A stretch of DNA of 64,000 nt, from NCBI RefSeq assembly GCF_009663145.1, contig NZ_VKHR01000010.1, positions 3 to 64,002 on the forward strand, written 5' to 3'. Numbering within the stretch: position 1 is the stretch's first letter; each line of letters opens with the position of its first letter. This stretch comes from Shewanella sp. TC10. GTDB taxonomy: Bacteria > Pseudomonadota > Gammaproteobacteria > Enterobacterales > Shewanellaceae. Positions 36,304 through 46,273 of the stretch are shown in pieces. The notes beneath the pieces are model-generated. The model was not told the DNA's origin, ran no database searches, and worked only from the letters and a program-made list of their open reading frames with translations. The position numbers were made by a program, and so were the translations under genes.

Positions 36304-37236
36304 ATGGAGACGAAGCCAACATTTGATCCCGATATCTATACAGATTTAAAGGCATTGCGACTTTTAAAATACAAGGCGCATGGCTTTGACTTTCTGCCGA
36401 ATCAACCAGTTAATAGTGCCTTAACAGGCCGCCATGTATCAAAGCTACGTGGACGTGGGTTGAATTTTGAAGAGATGCGTCACTATCAGATTGGCGACGA
36501 TATTCGAACCATGGATTGGAAAGTGACCAATAGAACGGGCAAGCCACACGTCAAAATATTCTCTGAAGAGCGCGAGCGTAACGTTTATGTCATGGTCGAT
36601 CAGCGCACCAGCATGTTCTTTGGCAGCACAGGTCGAACGAAGGCAGTGGTTGCCGCAGAAATCGCTGCTTTGATCGCTTGGAAAGTCATAGACAGTACAG
36701 ACCGTATTGGTGCCATTGTTTATAACGACAGCAGTGCGTTGCCTATTTCGCCGCAGCGCAGCGCAAACCACGTACTAAAAATACTCAATGAAATTGCGAG
36801 TAAAAATCAGCAACTCAAAGCGGAAAAGGCCCAAGACACCCAATCTAATTCGTTTGCTAAATTATTTCATCAGGCGCAAAGGTTGGTTAAGCATGATGGG
36901 TTAGTGATTTTGGTTACCGACGGTTATGGCTATAACGAACATAGCGAAGAACAGATAAAAGCGCTGTGTCAGCACAACGATGTTGTGTTGTGCCATGTTA
37001 CCGACCCGCTGGAGCATGATTTAGCCACGCTGAATAAAATGGTACTCAGCGACGGACAGTTGCAGTTATCAGTATCTGGCCAAGAAGCACAGTTACGGGA
37101 TGCGTTTGCCAAAGACGTGGTTCAAGCCATCGATAATTTCACGGCAGTGGCGAAGAAATACCGAATTCCTGTATTGCCTTTCAACACAGTAGACCCAACC
37201 GATGTTCAGCTTAGAAAAGCACTCGGCGCCAGTTAA
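36304..37236 (+). CDS. DUF58 protein (VWA-like)
   Basis: The 310-residue protein carries the DUF58 signature GDDIRTMDWKVTNRTGKPHV, preceded by GRHVSKLRGRGLNFEEMRHY, and a VWA-like fold (VYVMVDQRTSMFFGS, LVILVTDGYG). DUF58 proteins partner MoxR ATPases. GGGAGG at 36291-36296 supports ATG 36304. It is 14 bp after moxR. Confidence 0.92.
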   Translation: METKPTFDPDIYTDLKALRLLKYKAHGFDFLPNQPVNSALTGRHVSKLRGRGLNFEEMRHYQIGDDIRTMDWKVTNRTGKPHVKIFSEERERNVYVMVDQRTSMFFGSTGRTKAVVAAEIAALIAWKVIDSTDRIGAIVYNDSSALPISPQRSANHVLKILNEIASKNQQLKAEKAQDTQSNSFAKLFHQAQRLVKHDGLVILVTDGYGYNEHSEEQIKALCQHNDVVLCHVTDPLEHDLATLNKMVLSDGQLQLSVSGQEAQLRDAFAKDVVQAIDNFTAVAKKYRIPVLPFNTVDPTDVQLRKALGAS

Positions 37237-37247
37237 ACCAACTGAGA

Positions 37248-37796
37248 ATGCAGACTATGACAATTAACACTGGGCTTGAGCCTATACAGCCAGAGAATGT
37301 GAATCCATTAATGGCCTCTTTGTCTGAGCCTTCTTTACCAGAAAGCATCTCATGGCTACCGAATGCACCAGGCTGGTACTGGCTCCTATTCTTGCTGTTT
37401 TGCTTCACCTTATATCGTGTCTATTTAGTGATTCAAAAGTACCTAGCAAATACATACCGACGTGCAGCCCTGGTAGAGCTCGAGCAGCTCTCTTTGGAGG
37501 CTCAATCTGGGGACAATACTTCACTTCAAAAGCTACCACAACTGCTTCGTAGAACGGCGTTATATGCATTCCCTCGTGCTGAAGTTGTCCCTTTAAACGG
37601 CAAAGACTGGGAAAACTGGTTAGATAATCATTGTACCAAGCGACAATTTTCATCCAAGTTCTCTACATCTGAACTCTCAGGCGTACTGGCGAAGCTCGCC
37701 TACTCCTCAGCAGCAACATTAACGGAAGAAAAAACAAAGACCATCATGGAGAACGTTGCACTTTGGATACAGCATCACGAGGTGTCACATGATTGA
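37248..37796 (+). CDS. DUF4381 membrane protein
   Basis: The 182-residue protein has one transmembrane segment (about residues 43-63, WYWLLFLLFCFTLYRVYLVI) preceded by the typical LPESISWLPNAPGW block of DUF4381. The cytosolic part has the LPQLLRRTALYAFPRAEV motif. Members sit between DUF58 and BatA in bat operons. A second ATG is at 37257. Its end overlaps the next gene by 8 bp. Confidence 0.85.
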   Translation: MQTMTINTGLEPIQPENVNPLMASLSEPSLPESISWLPNAPGWYWLLFLLFCFTLYRVYLVIQKYLANTYRRAALVELEQLSLEAQSGDNTSLQKLPQLLRRTALYAFPRAEVVPLNGKDWENWLDNHCTKRQFSSKFSTSELSGVLAKLAYSSAATLTEEKTKTIMENVALWIQHHEVSHD

Positions 37797-38784
37797 ATTT
37801 GAATACCCGATAGCGTTTGTACTGCTCTGCTTACCTTTTGCTGTGTATTGGTTGTTACCTGTTTACAAAGAGTCAAAAAGCGCGATTCAAGTGCCCTTTT
37901 TTGAGCGACTTATTGATGTCTCTTCAAAAGACCCCTCTGAAACCGCTGTCAAAATGAGTCGTCGTAAAGTGCAATGGCTATTGGTGATCATCAGCTACCT
38001 TGCTTTAGTGGCCGCAATTGCAAAACCGATGTGGGTGGGCGAACCCATCGAACAAAAGAAATCCGCTCGAGAAATCATGGTCGCACTTGATCTATCAGGT
38101 TCAATGTCAGAAGAGGACTTTGCCGATAAAGAAGGCAATAAACACGACCGTTTAACCATTGCAAAACAGGTATTACGAGAGTTTGCAGCACAGAGAGAAC
38201 ATGACCGCTTAGGGTTAATCTTGTTTGCCGACTCCGCTTATGTTCAAGCGCCATTTACTGAAGATATTGAGGTGTGGCAATCGTTACTCGAAGATGTTGA
38301 ACTTGGCTACGCCGGATTTCAAACCGCTTTTGGCGATGCTATTGGCCTATCAATCGCCGTATTTGAACAAGAACAAAGTCGTCAACGAGTGATGATTCTG
38401 CTAACCGATGGTGATGACACCAGCTCGAAAATGCCTCCGGTCAAAGCTGCTGAAATAGCCGCCAAATATGGCGTTAAGATTTACACCATTGCAATTGGTG
38501 ACCCGAGCACCAAAGGTCGCTACAAGATGGACCTACCCACATTAGAGAAGGTTTCAGCCGCAACTGGCGGGCAAATGTTTCATGCCATGGACCGAAAGCA
38601 ACTTGAACAAGCTTACGTAACGATAGACCAACTTGAACAACAAGAGTTTGAGCTTTTATCTCATCGTCCGAAACACAGCTTGCACTACTATGCATTTGGA
38701 GTATGTCTGGTGAGCAACCTACTCGCCGCCTTAATCGTATTTGGTGTAAACCTGCGTCGTCAAAGACGTCATCAAAAGAAATAA
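37789..38784 (+). CDS. von Willebrand A membrane protein, BatA-like
   Basis: This 331-residue protein has two N-terminal transmembrane helices (YPIAFVLLCLPFAVYWLLP and WLLVIISYLALVAAIAKPMW), a VWA domain with the MIDAS motif DLSGSMSEED and LTDGDDTSS, and a C-terminal transmembrane helix (FGVCLVSNLLAALIVFGVNL). I start at ATG 37789 (MIEFEYP), inside the end of the DUF4381 gene, because BatA proteins begin with this segment. It is likely a substrate-linked partner of the MoxR ATPase at the inner membrane. Confidence 0.9.
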   Translation: MIEFEYPIAFVLLCLPFAVYWLLPVYKESKSAIQVPFFERLIDVSSKDPSETAVKMSRRKVQWLLVIISYLALVAAIAKPMWVGEPIEQKKSAREIMVALDLSGSMSEEDFADKEGNKHDRLTIAKQVLREFAAQREHDRLGLILFADSAYVQAPFTEDIEVWQSLLEDVELGYAGFQTAFGDAIGLSIAVFEQEQSRQRVMILLTDGDDTSSKMPPVKAAEIAAKYGVKIYTIAIGDPSTKGRYKMDLPTLEKVSAATGGQMFHAMDRKQLEQAYVTIDQLEQQEFELLSHRPKHSLHYYAFGVCLVSNLLAALIVFGVNLRRQRRHQKK

Positions 38785-38817
38785 AGCGCGTTATTCGCCG
38801 CAGAGAGGAGCTAACCA

Positions 38818-39798
38818 ATGACTGATTTCAATACATTGTTTGGTGGCGATATCACCCAGTTTCATTTCATTCGCCCATTGTGGTTGTTAGCGCTGGTTCC
38901 TTTTGTGATGTTTTATCGCGCACTTGTTCAACAAGATGATTTAGTCGCGCAGTGGCAGCCTGTCATGTCTAAAAACATGGTAGAACATCTGTCTCTCAAC
39001 CAAAATCGAGCACGTATGGTTTCTCCTAATCGATTGTTTTTGGTGTTTGCGGTTCTAGCCACGCTCATTATGGCGGGTCCAACGTGGCAGCAACAACCTT
39101 CACCATTTTTTGAAGACAATTCCGAACTGGTGATCGCCTTGGATGTCTCTGATTCAATGAATAAAACCGATATTCAGCCGTCACGATTAGAGCGCGCTAA
39201 ACAGAAGATCAATCAGCTTGTTGAACTCCGCGGCGACGCAAAAACTGGTTTAGTCATATACGGCGGCAGTGCGCATGTCGCTATGCCTGTCACCAAAGAC
39301 AAAGAGTTAACGCGATACTTCCTCGATGTATTGGATGGAAGCTTGTTGCCAGATAACGAGAGCAAACCGGCTTCGGTGTTAAAGCCAACGCTCGAGCTAA
39401 TCTCACAAGCAAAAGCACCATCAACGGTTTTGATACTGACTGACAAGACCAATGAACAAGCGATAGAAAAATTCACTAACGCGTTTGAACAGCAACAACA
39501 CCAAGTGATCGTTTGGGCGATGGGTGAAAACCCACAAAGTGGCGGAAATGGCACAACAGGTTTAACAGAAAATCAACTCGCTTCACTTTCACAACTGGCG
39601 CAAGCGGGTCATGGAAAAATGATTACATTTACTCATGATAATAGCGATACAGAGGCGGTTTATCAGGGCATTAAAAATAACCTGTTTGCGGTCAGCGATA
39701 ACGCCCTACCTTGGTTAGACGCGGGCTATTGGTTGTTGTTATTGTTGCTGCCTATCCAATTGATGTGGTTTAGAAAAGGGTGGACGCTACAGTGGTAA
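38818..39798 (+). CDS. von Willebrand A membrane protein, BatB-like
   Basis: This 326-residue paralogue of the preceding gene has an N-terminal membrane segment (LWLLALVPFVMFYRAL), the MIDAS motif DVSDSMNKTD, the LERAKQKINQLVE helix, and a C-terminal transmembrane segment (AGYWLLLLLLPIQLMWF). GAGGAG at 38806-38811 is a strong ribosome binding site. Its end overlaps the next gene. Confidence 0.9.
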   Translation: MTDFNTLFGGDITQFHFIRPLWLLALVPFVMFYRALVQQDDLVAQWQPVMSKNMVEHLSLNQNRARMVSPNRLFLVFAVLATLIMAGPTWQQQPSPFFEDNSELVIALDVSDSMNKTDIQPSRLERAKQKINQLVELRGDAKTGLVIYGGSAHVAMPVTKDKELTRYFLDVLDGSLLPDNESKPASVLKPTLELISQAKAPSTVLILTDKTNEQAIEKFTNAFEQQQHQVIVWAMGENPQSGGNGTTGLTENQLASLSQLAQAGHGKMITFTHDNSDTEAVYQGIKNNLFAVSDNALPWLDAGYWLLLLLLPIQLMWFRKGWTLQW

Positions 39799-40502
39799 AT
39801 AATAAACAAGTAGTGAATCAAAAGTTAGCTAATTCAACGACTTCGACTACAAACACATCCAGTCGTTTAGCTTGGTTCTCCAAACTTAAGCCAATGCACT
39901 TATTGCTTGCACTTATTGCTGGAAATCTGATTTTGGGTATCACCGATAAGCACTCATTTTATGATTTTTGGCTATCCAAGGATCAACACGCTTATGTCGA
40001 GTTCAAGCAAGACAACTACATTCAAAGTGCCGCTTTATTCGATGAGCCAACATGGAAAGCCTATAGTCGTTATTTGTCTGGTGATTTCCTTGGCGCTATT
40101 GACCAATTAAGCCCACAAAAAAGTGAGCAAGGTGACAAACCCGCAGCGATGACTGATTTAGCTAAGTTAATTGTCGCGAACAGCTACGCTCATACGGCTC
40201 AATTTGATAAAGCCACGCCGCTTTACAACGAACTGTTAAGCAACGAATCGTATTCAGAACAAGCGACAAACAACCTAGCTGTTGTAAAAGCTGCGATAGA
40301 GAAGATTAAGAACACACCACCAGCAAAACAAGATTCAGAAAAAGTCATTGATGATAGAAAATTGGTCGACAACGAACCAAAAGAAGGGAGTCAAAAGGAG
40401 CTAATGATCTCTGACCAAGTTTGGTTAAAACAGGTCAGACAGAATCCATCTAAGTTTTTAAGACAAAAATTTCAGCAGGAATACAGCAATGAACAAAACT
40501 AA
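39780..40502 (+). CDS. BatC-like protein, membrane anchor plus TPR-like region
   Basis: The protein has about 240 residues, with one transmembrane helix (MHLLLALIAGNLILGI) and a region resembling TPR helices (SAALFDEPTWKAYSRYLSGD, AKLIVANSYAHTAQFDKATP) as in BatC/BatB-TPR proteins. There is no ATG. Two in-frame GTG codons, 39780 and 39792, lie inside the end of the preceding gene. The purine run AAAAGGG just before 39780 fits GTG 39792 better by spacing. The overlap implies coupled translation. Confidence 0.75.
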   Translation: MDATVVNNKQVVNQKLANSTTSTTNTSSRLAWFSKLKPMHLLLALIAGNLILGITDKHSFYDFWLSKDQHAYVEFKQDNYIQSAALFDEPTWKAYSRYLSGDFLGAIDQLSPQKSEQGDKPAAMTDLAKLIVANSYAHTAQFDKATPLYNELLSNESYSEQATNNLAVVKAAIEKIKNTPPAKQDSEKVIDDRKLVDNEPKEGSQKELMISDQVWLKQVRQNPSKFLRQKFQQEYSNEQN

Positions 40503-41904
40503 ATCGACCGTCCAAGCATTCTCCCTTATGAAATGTTGGTTTGCTGTCTTATCCGCGATGATGGTTTTAATTTCAATGCCTGCAAGTGCTATTAACCTAG
40601 ACCAGCTTGTCAGTGACGGTGAATTGAAGCTAAACGTTGAAATTAAAACTCAAGATGTCGCTGTGAAACAACAAGTCGCACTCGACGTTGAAGTATTGAG
40701 TACCCGCCCCTTTCAAGAAGAGTTGGCATTACCTTACTTAGATATACCCAACACGGCCGTAAAGAAAGATGAGCAGAAAGTCGCTCGTTCAGCACGCACA
40801 ATTGAAGGCATTAAGTGGTTTACACAAAAAGCACGCTACTATTTGTACCCAATGCAAGCTGGCGAGTTTACCGTCCCTGAATTGAACATTCCCGTTAGTG
40901 TAGAATTTGCCATTAAAAACGCTGTTGAAGCTTTTGAAGATATGGATGAAGGTGTTGTTGAAGAGATAGATGAAGCTGTTGTAAAAGGTGTGATTCAATC
41001 GCAACCCATTAACTTTACATCCAAAATGCCTGTGAGCAACATTGATACAGACGCCTTGATTGTTAGCCCAAATGCTGAACTTTCAATATCAACCGATCGT
41101 CCATTAACCGACGAATTCGAAGTTGGCCATGCTGTCACTGCCACGTATACATTGAGCGTGGCAAATTCACACATGATGCTACTGCCAGAGATAAGCATCC
41201 CAGATATTTCTGGCGTTGAGTTGTATCGCAAGCCAGCAGTCAAAGAAAACGTGTTTAATCGCTTGAATAAAAGTAATACCGCGACACTCAAACAGCAGGT
41301 AACGTTAATTCTGCAACAGCAAGGGAAAGTAGTTTTACCCAAACAGACCATGACATGGTGGAACACCAAGACAAATCAATTGGAATCTTTGGCTGTAGAG
41401 CAGCAAACGCTTCAAGTCGGTGACGCAAAGTTATTAGATTCGTTAAGTACTAACTCAGCTAGTCAAACCTTATCGAATTGGCTGAACCAATATTGGTATT
41501 TTCTGGTCATTGCTGGAGTATTTCTTACTGCAGTCACTCACTTAATTAAAAACCATTTTACTGACTTAAAACGTTATTTTGTCGCCCGCCAGCAACTGAA
41601 GACCAAAAAGTTAAGTATTCAATTTTGTCGACATGTTGAAGAAAAGCAGTACAGCAAAGCAGTACAGGATATCTATGAGATTACCGGGCGCAAAACCTTT
41701 ACGAAAGGCGCATTTCAACTGCCTTTAGATTCTGAATCAAACGACATTTGGAAGAAGTTATTGAAGCTTGGCTACGCAAAAGATGCTGAAGGTTCTGCAT
41801 TAGTACCGCTATCAGTTTCAGAGGCAAAAGTACTATTAAAAGCCATCAATGACTCACTCAAAAGCCGAAGAACGCCGTTTAAGTTTAGTTGGAACCTGAA
41901 CTAA
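40489..41904 (+). CDS. BatD-like exported protein (oxygen-tolerance family)
   Basis: The 471-residue protein has a signal peptide (ending SMPASA, about residue 34), Ig-like beta domains with the typical early QDVAVKQQVALDVEVLSTRPF-like segment, and a C-terminal transmembrane helix (YWYFLVIAGVFLTAVTHLI) followed by a cytosolic tail. It is the last gene of the moxR/bat operon. ATG 40489 overlaps the previous gene by 14 bp. The periplasmic location suggests it couples the VWA complex to envelope substrates. Confidence 0.85.
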   Translation: MNKTKSTVQAFSLMKCWFAVLSAMMVLISMPASAINLDQLVSDGELKLNVEIKTQDVAVKQQVALDVEVLSTRPFQEELALPYLDIPNTAVKKDEQKVARSARTIEGIKWFTQKARYYLYPMQAGEFTVPELNIPVSVEFAIKNAVEAFEDMDEGVVEEIDEAVVKGVIQSQPINFTSKMPVSNIDTDALIVSPNAELSISTDRPLTDEFEVGHAVTATYTLSVANSHMMLLPEISIPDISGVELYRKPAVKENVFNRLNKSNTATLKQQVTLILQQQGKVVLPKQTMTWWNTKTNQLESLAVEQQTLQVGDAKLLDSLSTNSASQTLSNWLNQYWYFLVIAGVFLTAVTHLIKNHFTDLKRYFVARQQLKTKKLSIQFCRHVEEKQYSKAVQDIYEITGRKTFTKGAFQLPLDSESNDIWKKLLKLGYAKDAEGSALVPLSVSEAKVLLKAINDSLKSRRTPFKFSWNLN

Positions 41905-41948
41905 GCGGTAAACTTAACTAAGCTGCGGTGTTAGCAAAGACGTTGTGC

Positions 41949-42899
41949 TCAACTTTCACAAACAACGTCTTCAATCACGGACACCACTAAGTTCTTGAAC
42001 CATTGGTGAGCTGGGCTAGTAATCGTTCGCTTATGTTCAATCAAAAACAGTTCGACCATTAGCTCAGGAACCTTATCAAGAGAAAATATCGGCACTATCT
42101 TGTCGCCAACCCCTTCTAATTCAATTAGCTTGTGAGTCGCAACTAAAATGGTACTCGAACTCTGCATCACTTCCACTAACGTAAGGAGCTGCCCACTTTT
42201 AAAAGCAATGTCTCTTTGCATTCCGTTCTTAGCTAAATAGGAATCTACTGGGTGTTGCAGACCATAATTGGAACGAATATCGAGCGTGAGATCGACAAAG
42301 CGAGATTCTAGGCACTGCTCAAGCGTTATATCTTGAGCTTTTGCTAAAGGATGATTCGCCGAGACATAAAATACCGGATAGATCTGACCAAGACTCACGT
42401 AAGGGAATTCTATTGGATTGCTTGGAGGTTCGATGTGAATGGTAAAATCCACATCTCGTGATAACAGCTGACTTGTGGGCGTATTCGCAATGGGATATTC
42501 GATAAGGCTCGCGTTCGGAGCATCTTGCATGAACCGCTCAGCAAGGGGAACCGTCAGCATTCGACTCATTAGTGGTGGTATCGAAACGACAAACGTTTGA
42601 ACACATTCAGCCGGATCAAACGCTGATTTTGCCACTAGGCTTCGCATAGCCAATAACAACTCTTCCAAAGGAGCTTGCAGTTCTAGTGTCTTTTGTGTGG
42701 GGACTAAGCCATTAGACTCTCGATAGAACAGTGGATCATCAAAAAGTGTTCGTAAGCGACTTAACGTGCGGCTCATCGCAGGCTGAGACAAATACAAGGT
42801 ATTAGCAGCACGCGTTACGTTCTTTTCCTTGATTAACACACTTAACGAGACCAACAAGTTTAAGTCCAACCGAGAAAGCTGCTGTTCAATCGTCATCAT
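41949..42899 (-). CDS. LysR-family transcriptional regulator
   Basis: The protein has 316 residues. The N-terminal wHTH (about 10-68: LDLNLLVSLSVLIKEKNVTR, LYLSQPAMSRTLSRLRTLF, DPLFYRESNGLVPT) resembles the LeuO/NahR/ToxR-type subgroup, and an effector-binding domain follows. It converges on the bat operon, ending 45 bp after it. Target unknown. The upstream 600 bp are non-coding. Confidence 0.9.
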   Translation of the reverse strand: MMTIEQQLSRLDLNLLVSLSVLIKEKNVTRAANTLYLSQPAMSRTLSRLRTLFDDPLFYRESNGLVPTQKTLELQAPLEELLLAMRSLVAKSAFDPAECVQTFVVSIPPLMSRMLTVPLAERFMQDAPNASLIEYPIANTPTSQLLSRDVDFTIHIEPPSNPIEFPYVSLGQIYPVFYVSANHPLAKAQDITLEQCLESRFVDLTLDIRSNYGLQHPVDSYLAKNGMQRDIAFKSGQLLTLVEVMQSSSTILVATHKLIELEGVGDKIVPIFSLDKVPELMVELFLIEHKRTITSPAHQWFKNLVVSVIEDVVCES

Positions 42900-43031
42900 A
42901 AGACATGCACCCAGGTAATATCACATACTAAATAATTACACCTACAGGTCTAACAAACAAGCCGGAGTAACAATAAAGCTATCGAGGTCATGTTCTAAGA
43001 GAACAGTTATTATCAAATAAAAGAATACAGC

Positions 43032-43059
43032 TTGAGAGTTGAGAGTTGATAGTTGAGAA
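43032..43059. repeat. 7-bp tandem repeat, four units
   Basis: ttgagag, ttgagag, ttgatag, ttgagaa in direct succession in non-coding DNA. Confidence 0.85.
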
Positions 43060-43266
43060 TGAAAAGTGAAGAATCTCGTCGTTCAGGTTGAATGAAAGGA
43101 TAAAGGACTGCTTTGTTGCAGTCTAATCATTGTTTATCACACTTAAGACTATGATTAATAGGTTACCAATCTAACAATACTGAAAAATCCTTAACGCATC
43201 AGTTACCCACAAACTTGTTCAGTTTCAACATCGATATACGTCTATACACAGTGCTTGATATAAGTC

Positions 43267-43307
43267 CTCTTTTATAAACGCTCTGTTATAAACGCTCTGT
43301 TATAAGG
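43267..43307. repeat. 14-bp tandem repeat, about 2.7 units
   Basis: Units start at 43267, 43281 and 43295 with consensus ctctgttataaacg. The third is incomplete. Confidence 0.8.
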
Positions 43308-43513
43308 AACCAATTTCATTTTCTCTTTTACAACTGTCCAGTCGTATGTTCTCTGCCATATGCACTCTGATATATGAGTCCTGTAACAAATCAGCATATG
43401 TCGCACTTTTACCAACAAAAATAATGCGTTAACAAATATTTGACCTGTATCAATAATAAGTCTTATTAGCTAAGGCACTATGCCTCATTATTTTTAATGT
43501 GGTTTTATTTTTT

Positions 43514-45091
43514 ATGAGTCAAATCAAGGCTAACAACAATATTGAACAAGCGCTAACTGACGATTGCATTCTTTTGTCGACCACAGATCTTAATGGCAAT
43601 ATAAAATACGCAAATAAAGCGTTTGCGGATATTTCAGAATACAGTACTGAAGAGCTTCATGGACAACCACACAATATTGTTCGCCACCCTGATATGCCTA
43701 AAGCTGCATTTAAAGCACTTTGGGATCGTGTAAAAGATGGCAAACCATGGTGTGGCATCGTTAAAAATAAAACCAAAACGGGTAAATATTACTGGGTGAA
43801 TGCGTATATTTCGCCAGTTTTTGAAAATGGCCGTTTACATGAACTTCAATCAGTCAGACGTAAACCATGTCAGGCACATATCAAGTCAGCTGAAAGTATC
43901 TACCAGCAACTTAATGAAGGTAAAGACCCTGCTGAGATAACGCCACCACTGTTTAGCTTTACGGGCGCACTCTGCCTATGGGCAGTGTTTATCTCGTTAA
44001 TTGGCGTTATTTCTTCGTTATTAATGCCAACCATAGTTGCAGCATTTTTTATTCCGTTATTGGCAGGTTTTGGTATTTACTTTCTAACAAGACCACTTAA
44101 GGAACTTGAAACTAAAGCCACTAATATCATTGATGATCCTATTGCTTGCGGCATTTTTTCATCAAGTCAAAATGAAATCGGCAAAATTGATTTGGCATTA
44201 AATTACCTCGTAACTGAAATGGGTGGCGTAGTTGGCCGCATGGCTGATTCTGCCACATCCATTAGTGAAGAAAGCCAGCAGCTAAATGAAACGATTGCTA
44301 ACACCCGTGAAAGAGTTCAGGAACAAACACAGCAAACTAGCCAAGCTGCAACAGCAATGGAAGAGATGACCACCAGCTTTGCCGAAGTTAACGAGAACAC
44401 TCGACAAACCGCCCAAGAAATCACCACAAGTCAGACCGCAGCTAATTTAGGCCATAACAGTATGGTGAAAGTGGTGAGCTCAATTGGCGAGGTACGAAAA
44501 GAAGTGGTTCACTTTTCAACAGTAGTAAACACGATTGAACGCGATAGTAAGTCCATTGCCAGTGTACTGGGAGAAATCAAAGGTATTGCAGAGCAAACAA
44601 ACTTACTGGCCTTAAACGCAGCTATTGAGGCCGCAAGAGCCGGTGAAAGTGGTAGAGGATTTGCTGTAGTTGCTGATGAAGTTAGACAACTGTCAAAAAG
44701 AACCAGTGAATCCACCGCTGAAATAGAAAATATCGTGTCAAACTTCCAGCAAAGTACTAAAAGAGCGACTGAAGCAATGGAAGCAGGACAACGACAAGCT
44801 GATATTTCAGTGTCGTTAGCAGAAGAAGCTGACGGGGCATTTGAGCAGCTACTGGCATCAATTAATCGAATTCAAGAAATGGCGGAGTTAAATGCTGCAG
44901 CAATGAGCCAGCAAACCACTGTAGCAGAAGAAATCAGTCGCTCAATATTACAAATTGATGAGCTTTCAAATCAAAGCCTCGCTCAAACAGAAGACACTCA
45001 AGTGAAGTGCGAGCAAATGAACCGACTTTCTAATAAAACCAGTCATCTGTCGAAACAGTTTTGGAAGCAGACTATCGAGCGCACTAAGTAA
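43514..45091 (+). CDS. Aer-like PAS-domain chemoreceptor (methyl-accepting protein)
   Basis: The 525-residue protein has an N-terminal PAS domain (about 10-115) with the Aer-type block [19 protein letters not shown]. Two adjacent transmembrane segments follow (about 155-200), then a cytosolic signalling domain with the conserved hairpin [20 protein letters not shown]. There is no periplasmic domain, so it probably senses an internal cue such as redox state, as Aer does via FAD. I start at ATG 43514 (MSQIK) rather than GTG 43499. Confidence 0.9.
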   Translation: MSQIKANNNIEQALTDDCILLSTTDLNGNIKYANKAFADISEYSTEELHGQPHNIVRHPDMPKAAFKALWDRVKDGKPWCGIVKNKTKTGKYYWVNAYISPVFENGRLHELQSVRRKPCQAHIKSAESIYQQLNEGKDPAEITPPLFSFTGALCLWAVFISLIGVISSLLMPTIVAAFFIPLLAGFGIYFLTRPLKELETKATNIIDDPIACGIFSSSQNEIGKIDLALNYLVTEMGGVVGRMADSATSISEESQQLNETIANTRERVQEQTQQTSQAATAMEEMTTSFAEVNENTRQTAQEITTSQTAANLGHNSMVKVVSSIGEVRKEVVHFSTVVNTIERDSKSIASVLGEIKGIAEQTNLLALNAAIEAARAGESGRGFAVVADEVRQLSKRTSESTAEIENIVSNFQQSTKRATEAMEAGQRQADISVSLAEEADGAFEQLLASINRIQEMAELNAAAMSQQTTVAEEISRSILQIDELSNQSLAQTEDTQVKCEQMNRLSNKTSHLSKQFWKQTIERTK

Positions 45092-45170
45092 GCTGAGTTC
45101 AGGATAAGTACATAAAGCCAAATATCACCGCAATAACCTTGTTAAAGGTGTATTTCTTAACTAAGTCTAA

Positions 45171-45845
45171 TCACACCGGTGGATCAACTTTGTTAGCGAC
45201 AGAAGTATTAACCCTAAACCAACCTACTATCGAGCGCCTATCTCGCTTAGCGGGTAATACTTCATGGGGAAATTCTTCACTTAAAAAAATAACCAAAGTC
45301 CCTAGTAGTGGCACAACTTTGAGACCTTGTTTATCCTGTTCATTCATATAGAGCACTAACTCACCGCCATCAGCACTGGTCCAGCCTGAATTAAAATAAG
45401 CGACAACAGAAAGCACCCGATTAGCTTCACCTTTAAAGGCGTCACAATGGCATTTGTAATAATCACCAGGCCCATAATGAGCGAAATGGCTTTCGAAAGA
45501 AAACAACCCTAAGAATAACCGTCGATTCAAATAGTCTTGTAACCTGGCAGTCCAATCAAGCCATTGATTAGCCGGTGTTGCGCCTTCTGTAATCCAACAA
45601 ATCTCATCTGTTCTCACAAATTCATTCTGCAGGTATTTTTCACCGCGCCCGATACCCGCATTTTTGAATGCTTCAGCCTCAATAGAGAGTTGATGGGTAA
45701 GTAGTGATTGGGCTAGCAGTTCAGGCAGTGCACCTAGACGAACGCTGTAACCTTTTTGTTCAAGATCTTGAGCTATCAGTGAAAAAAGCGTTTCGTCATA
45801 TGAGCTATTAGAGCCATCTGACGCTAAATGATTAACTGCAACCAA
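45171..45845 (-). CDS. 2OG-Fe(II) oxygenase (prolyl 4-hydroxylase-like)
   Basis: This 224-residue protein has the iron ligands His133 and Asp135 in YYKCHCDAF and His194 in EEFPHEVLP, then RRSIVGWFR with the 2-oxoglutarate-binding Arg. The fold matches P4Hc-type dioxygenases, many of which hydroxylate proteins. The start is TTG 45845, backed by GAAGG at the right distance and no better in-frame ATG. It converges on the chemoreceptor gene. Confidence 0.85.
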   Translation of the reverse strand: MVAVNHLASDGSNSSYDETLFSLIAQDLEQKGYSVRLGALPELLAQSLLTHQLSIEAEAFKNAGIGRGEKYLQNEFVRTDEICWITEGATPANQWLDWTARLQDYLNRRLFLGLFSFESHFAHYGPGDYYKCHCDAFKGEANRVLSVVAYFNSGWTSADGGELVLYMNEQDKQGLKVVPLLGTLVIFLSEEFPHEVLPAKRDRRSIVGWFRVNTSVANKVDPPV

Positions 45846-46273
45846 TTTTAATACCTTCGGTAAAACTTATATCCTCTTAATTAGAAACAACAAAAAAGAG
45901 TAATGTTCACCAAGCAAAGCCGCCACTATTGGCATATCAGAGTACAAACGCTTAAGTTAAAAATGCTAACAACTTAAGAGTTTGAGTATCCTTAATCAAA
46001 GTCGGTATTATCGATTCAGCTAAGTCATTCGAGTATACATCAACTAATATTTTTATATTGAGAAACAGGTTTTTATAGCGTTTTTATTGTGACTTTATAA
46101 TAAATTCGAAACTGTAATAACCAAACCTACTAACCTATTTGTGCTTCTACACTTTTTAAATTCAGATTTGCCCTAATATCTAATACATAAGGTTTTTAAA
46201 ACCAGTCAGTAAAGCTAACAGATGAGTATCAACTCTCTATTCTTTGCTAGTTTCCTATCAATGAGGTTGAAAA
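45846..46273. other. 428-bp divergent intergenic region
   Basis: AT-rich DNA between the oxygenase and yghU starts. I see no repeat, RNA or ORF; it should contain both promoters. Confidence 0.4.

Larger units (their letters stand above)
42900..43513. other. 614-bp intergenic region with two short tandem arrays
   Basis: No ORF is supported. It contains a 7-bp array (ttgagag type, four units, 43032-43059) and a 14-bp array (ctctgttataaacg type, about 2.7 units, 43267-43307). It separates the LysR gene from the chemoreceptor gene and must hold promoters for both. Confidence 0.7.

Noticed and set aside
36445..36771. 108-codon minus-strand open frame
   Set aside because: Antisense shadow of the DUF58 gene.
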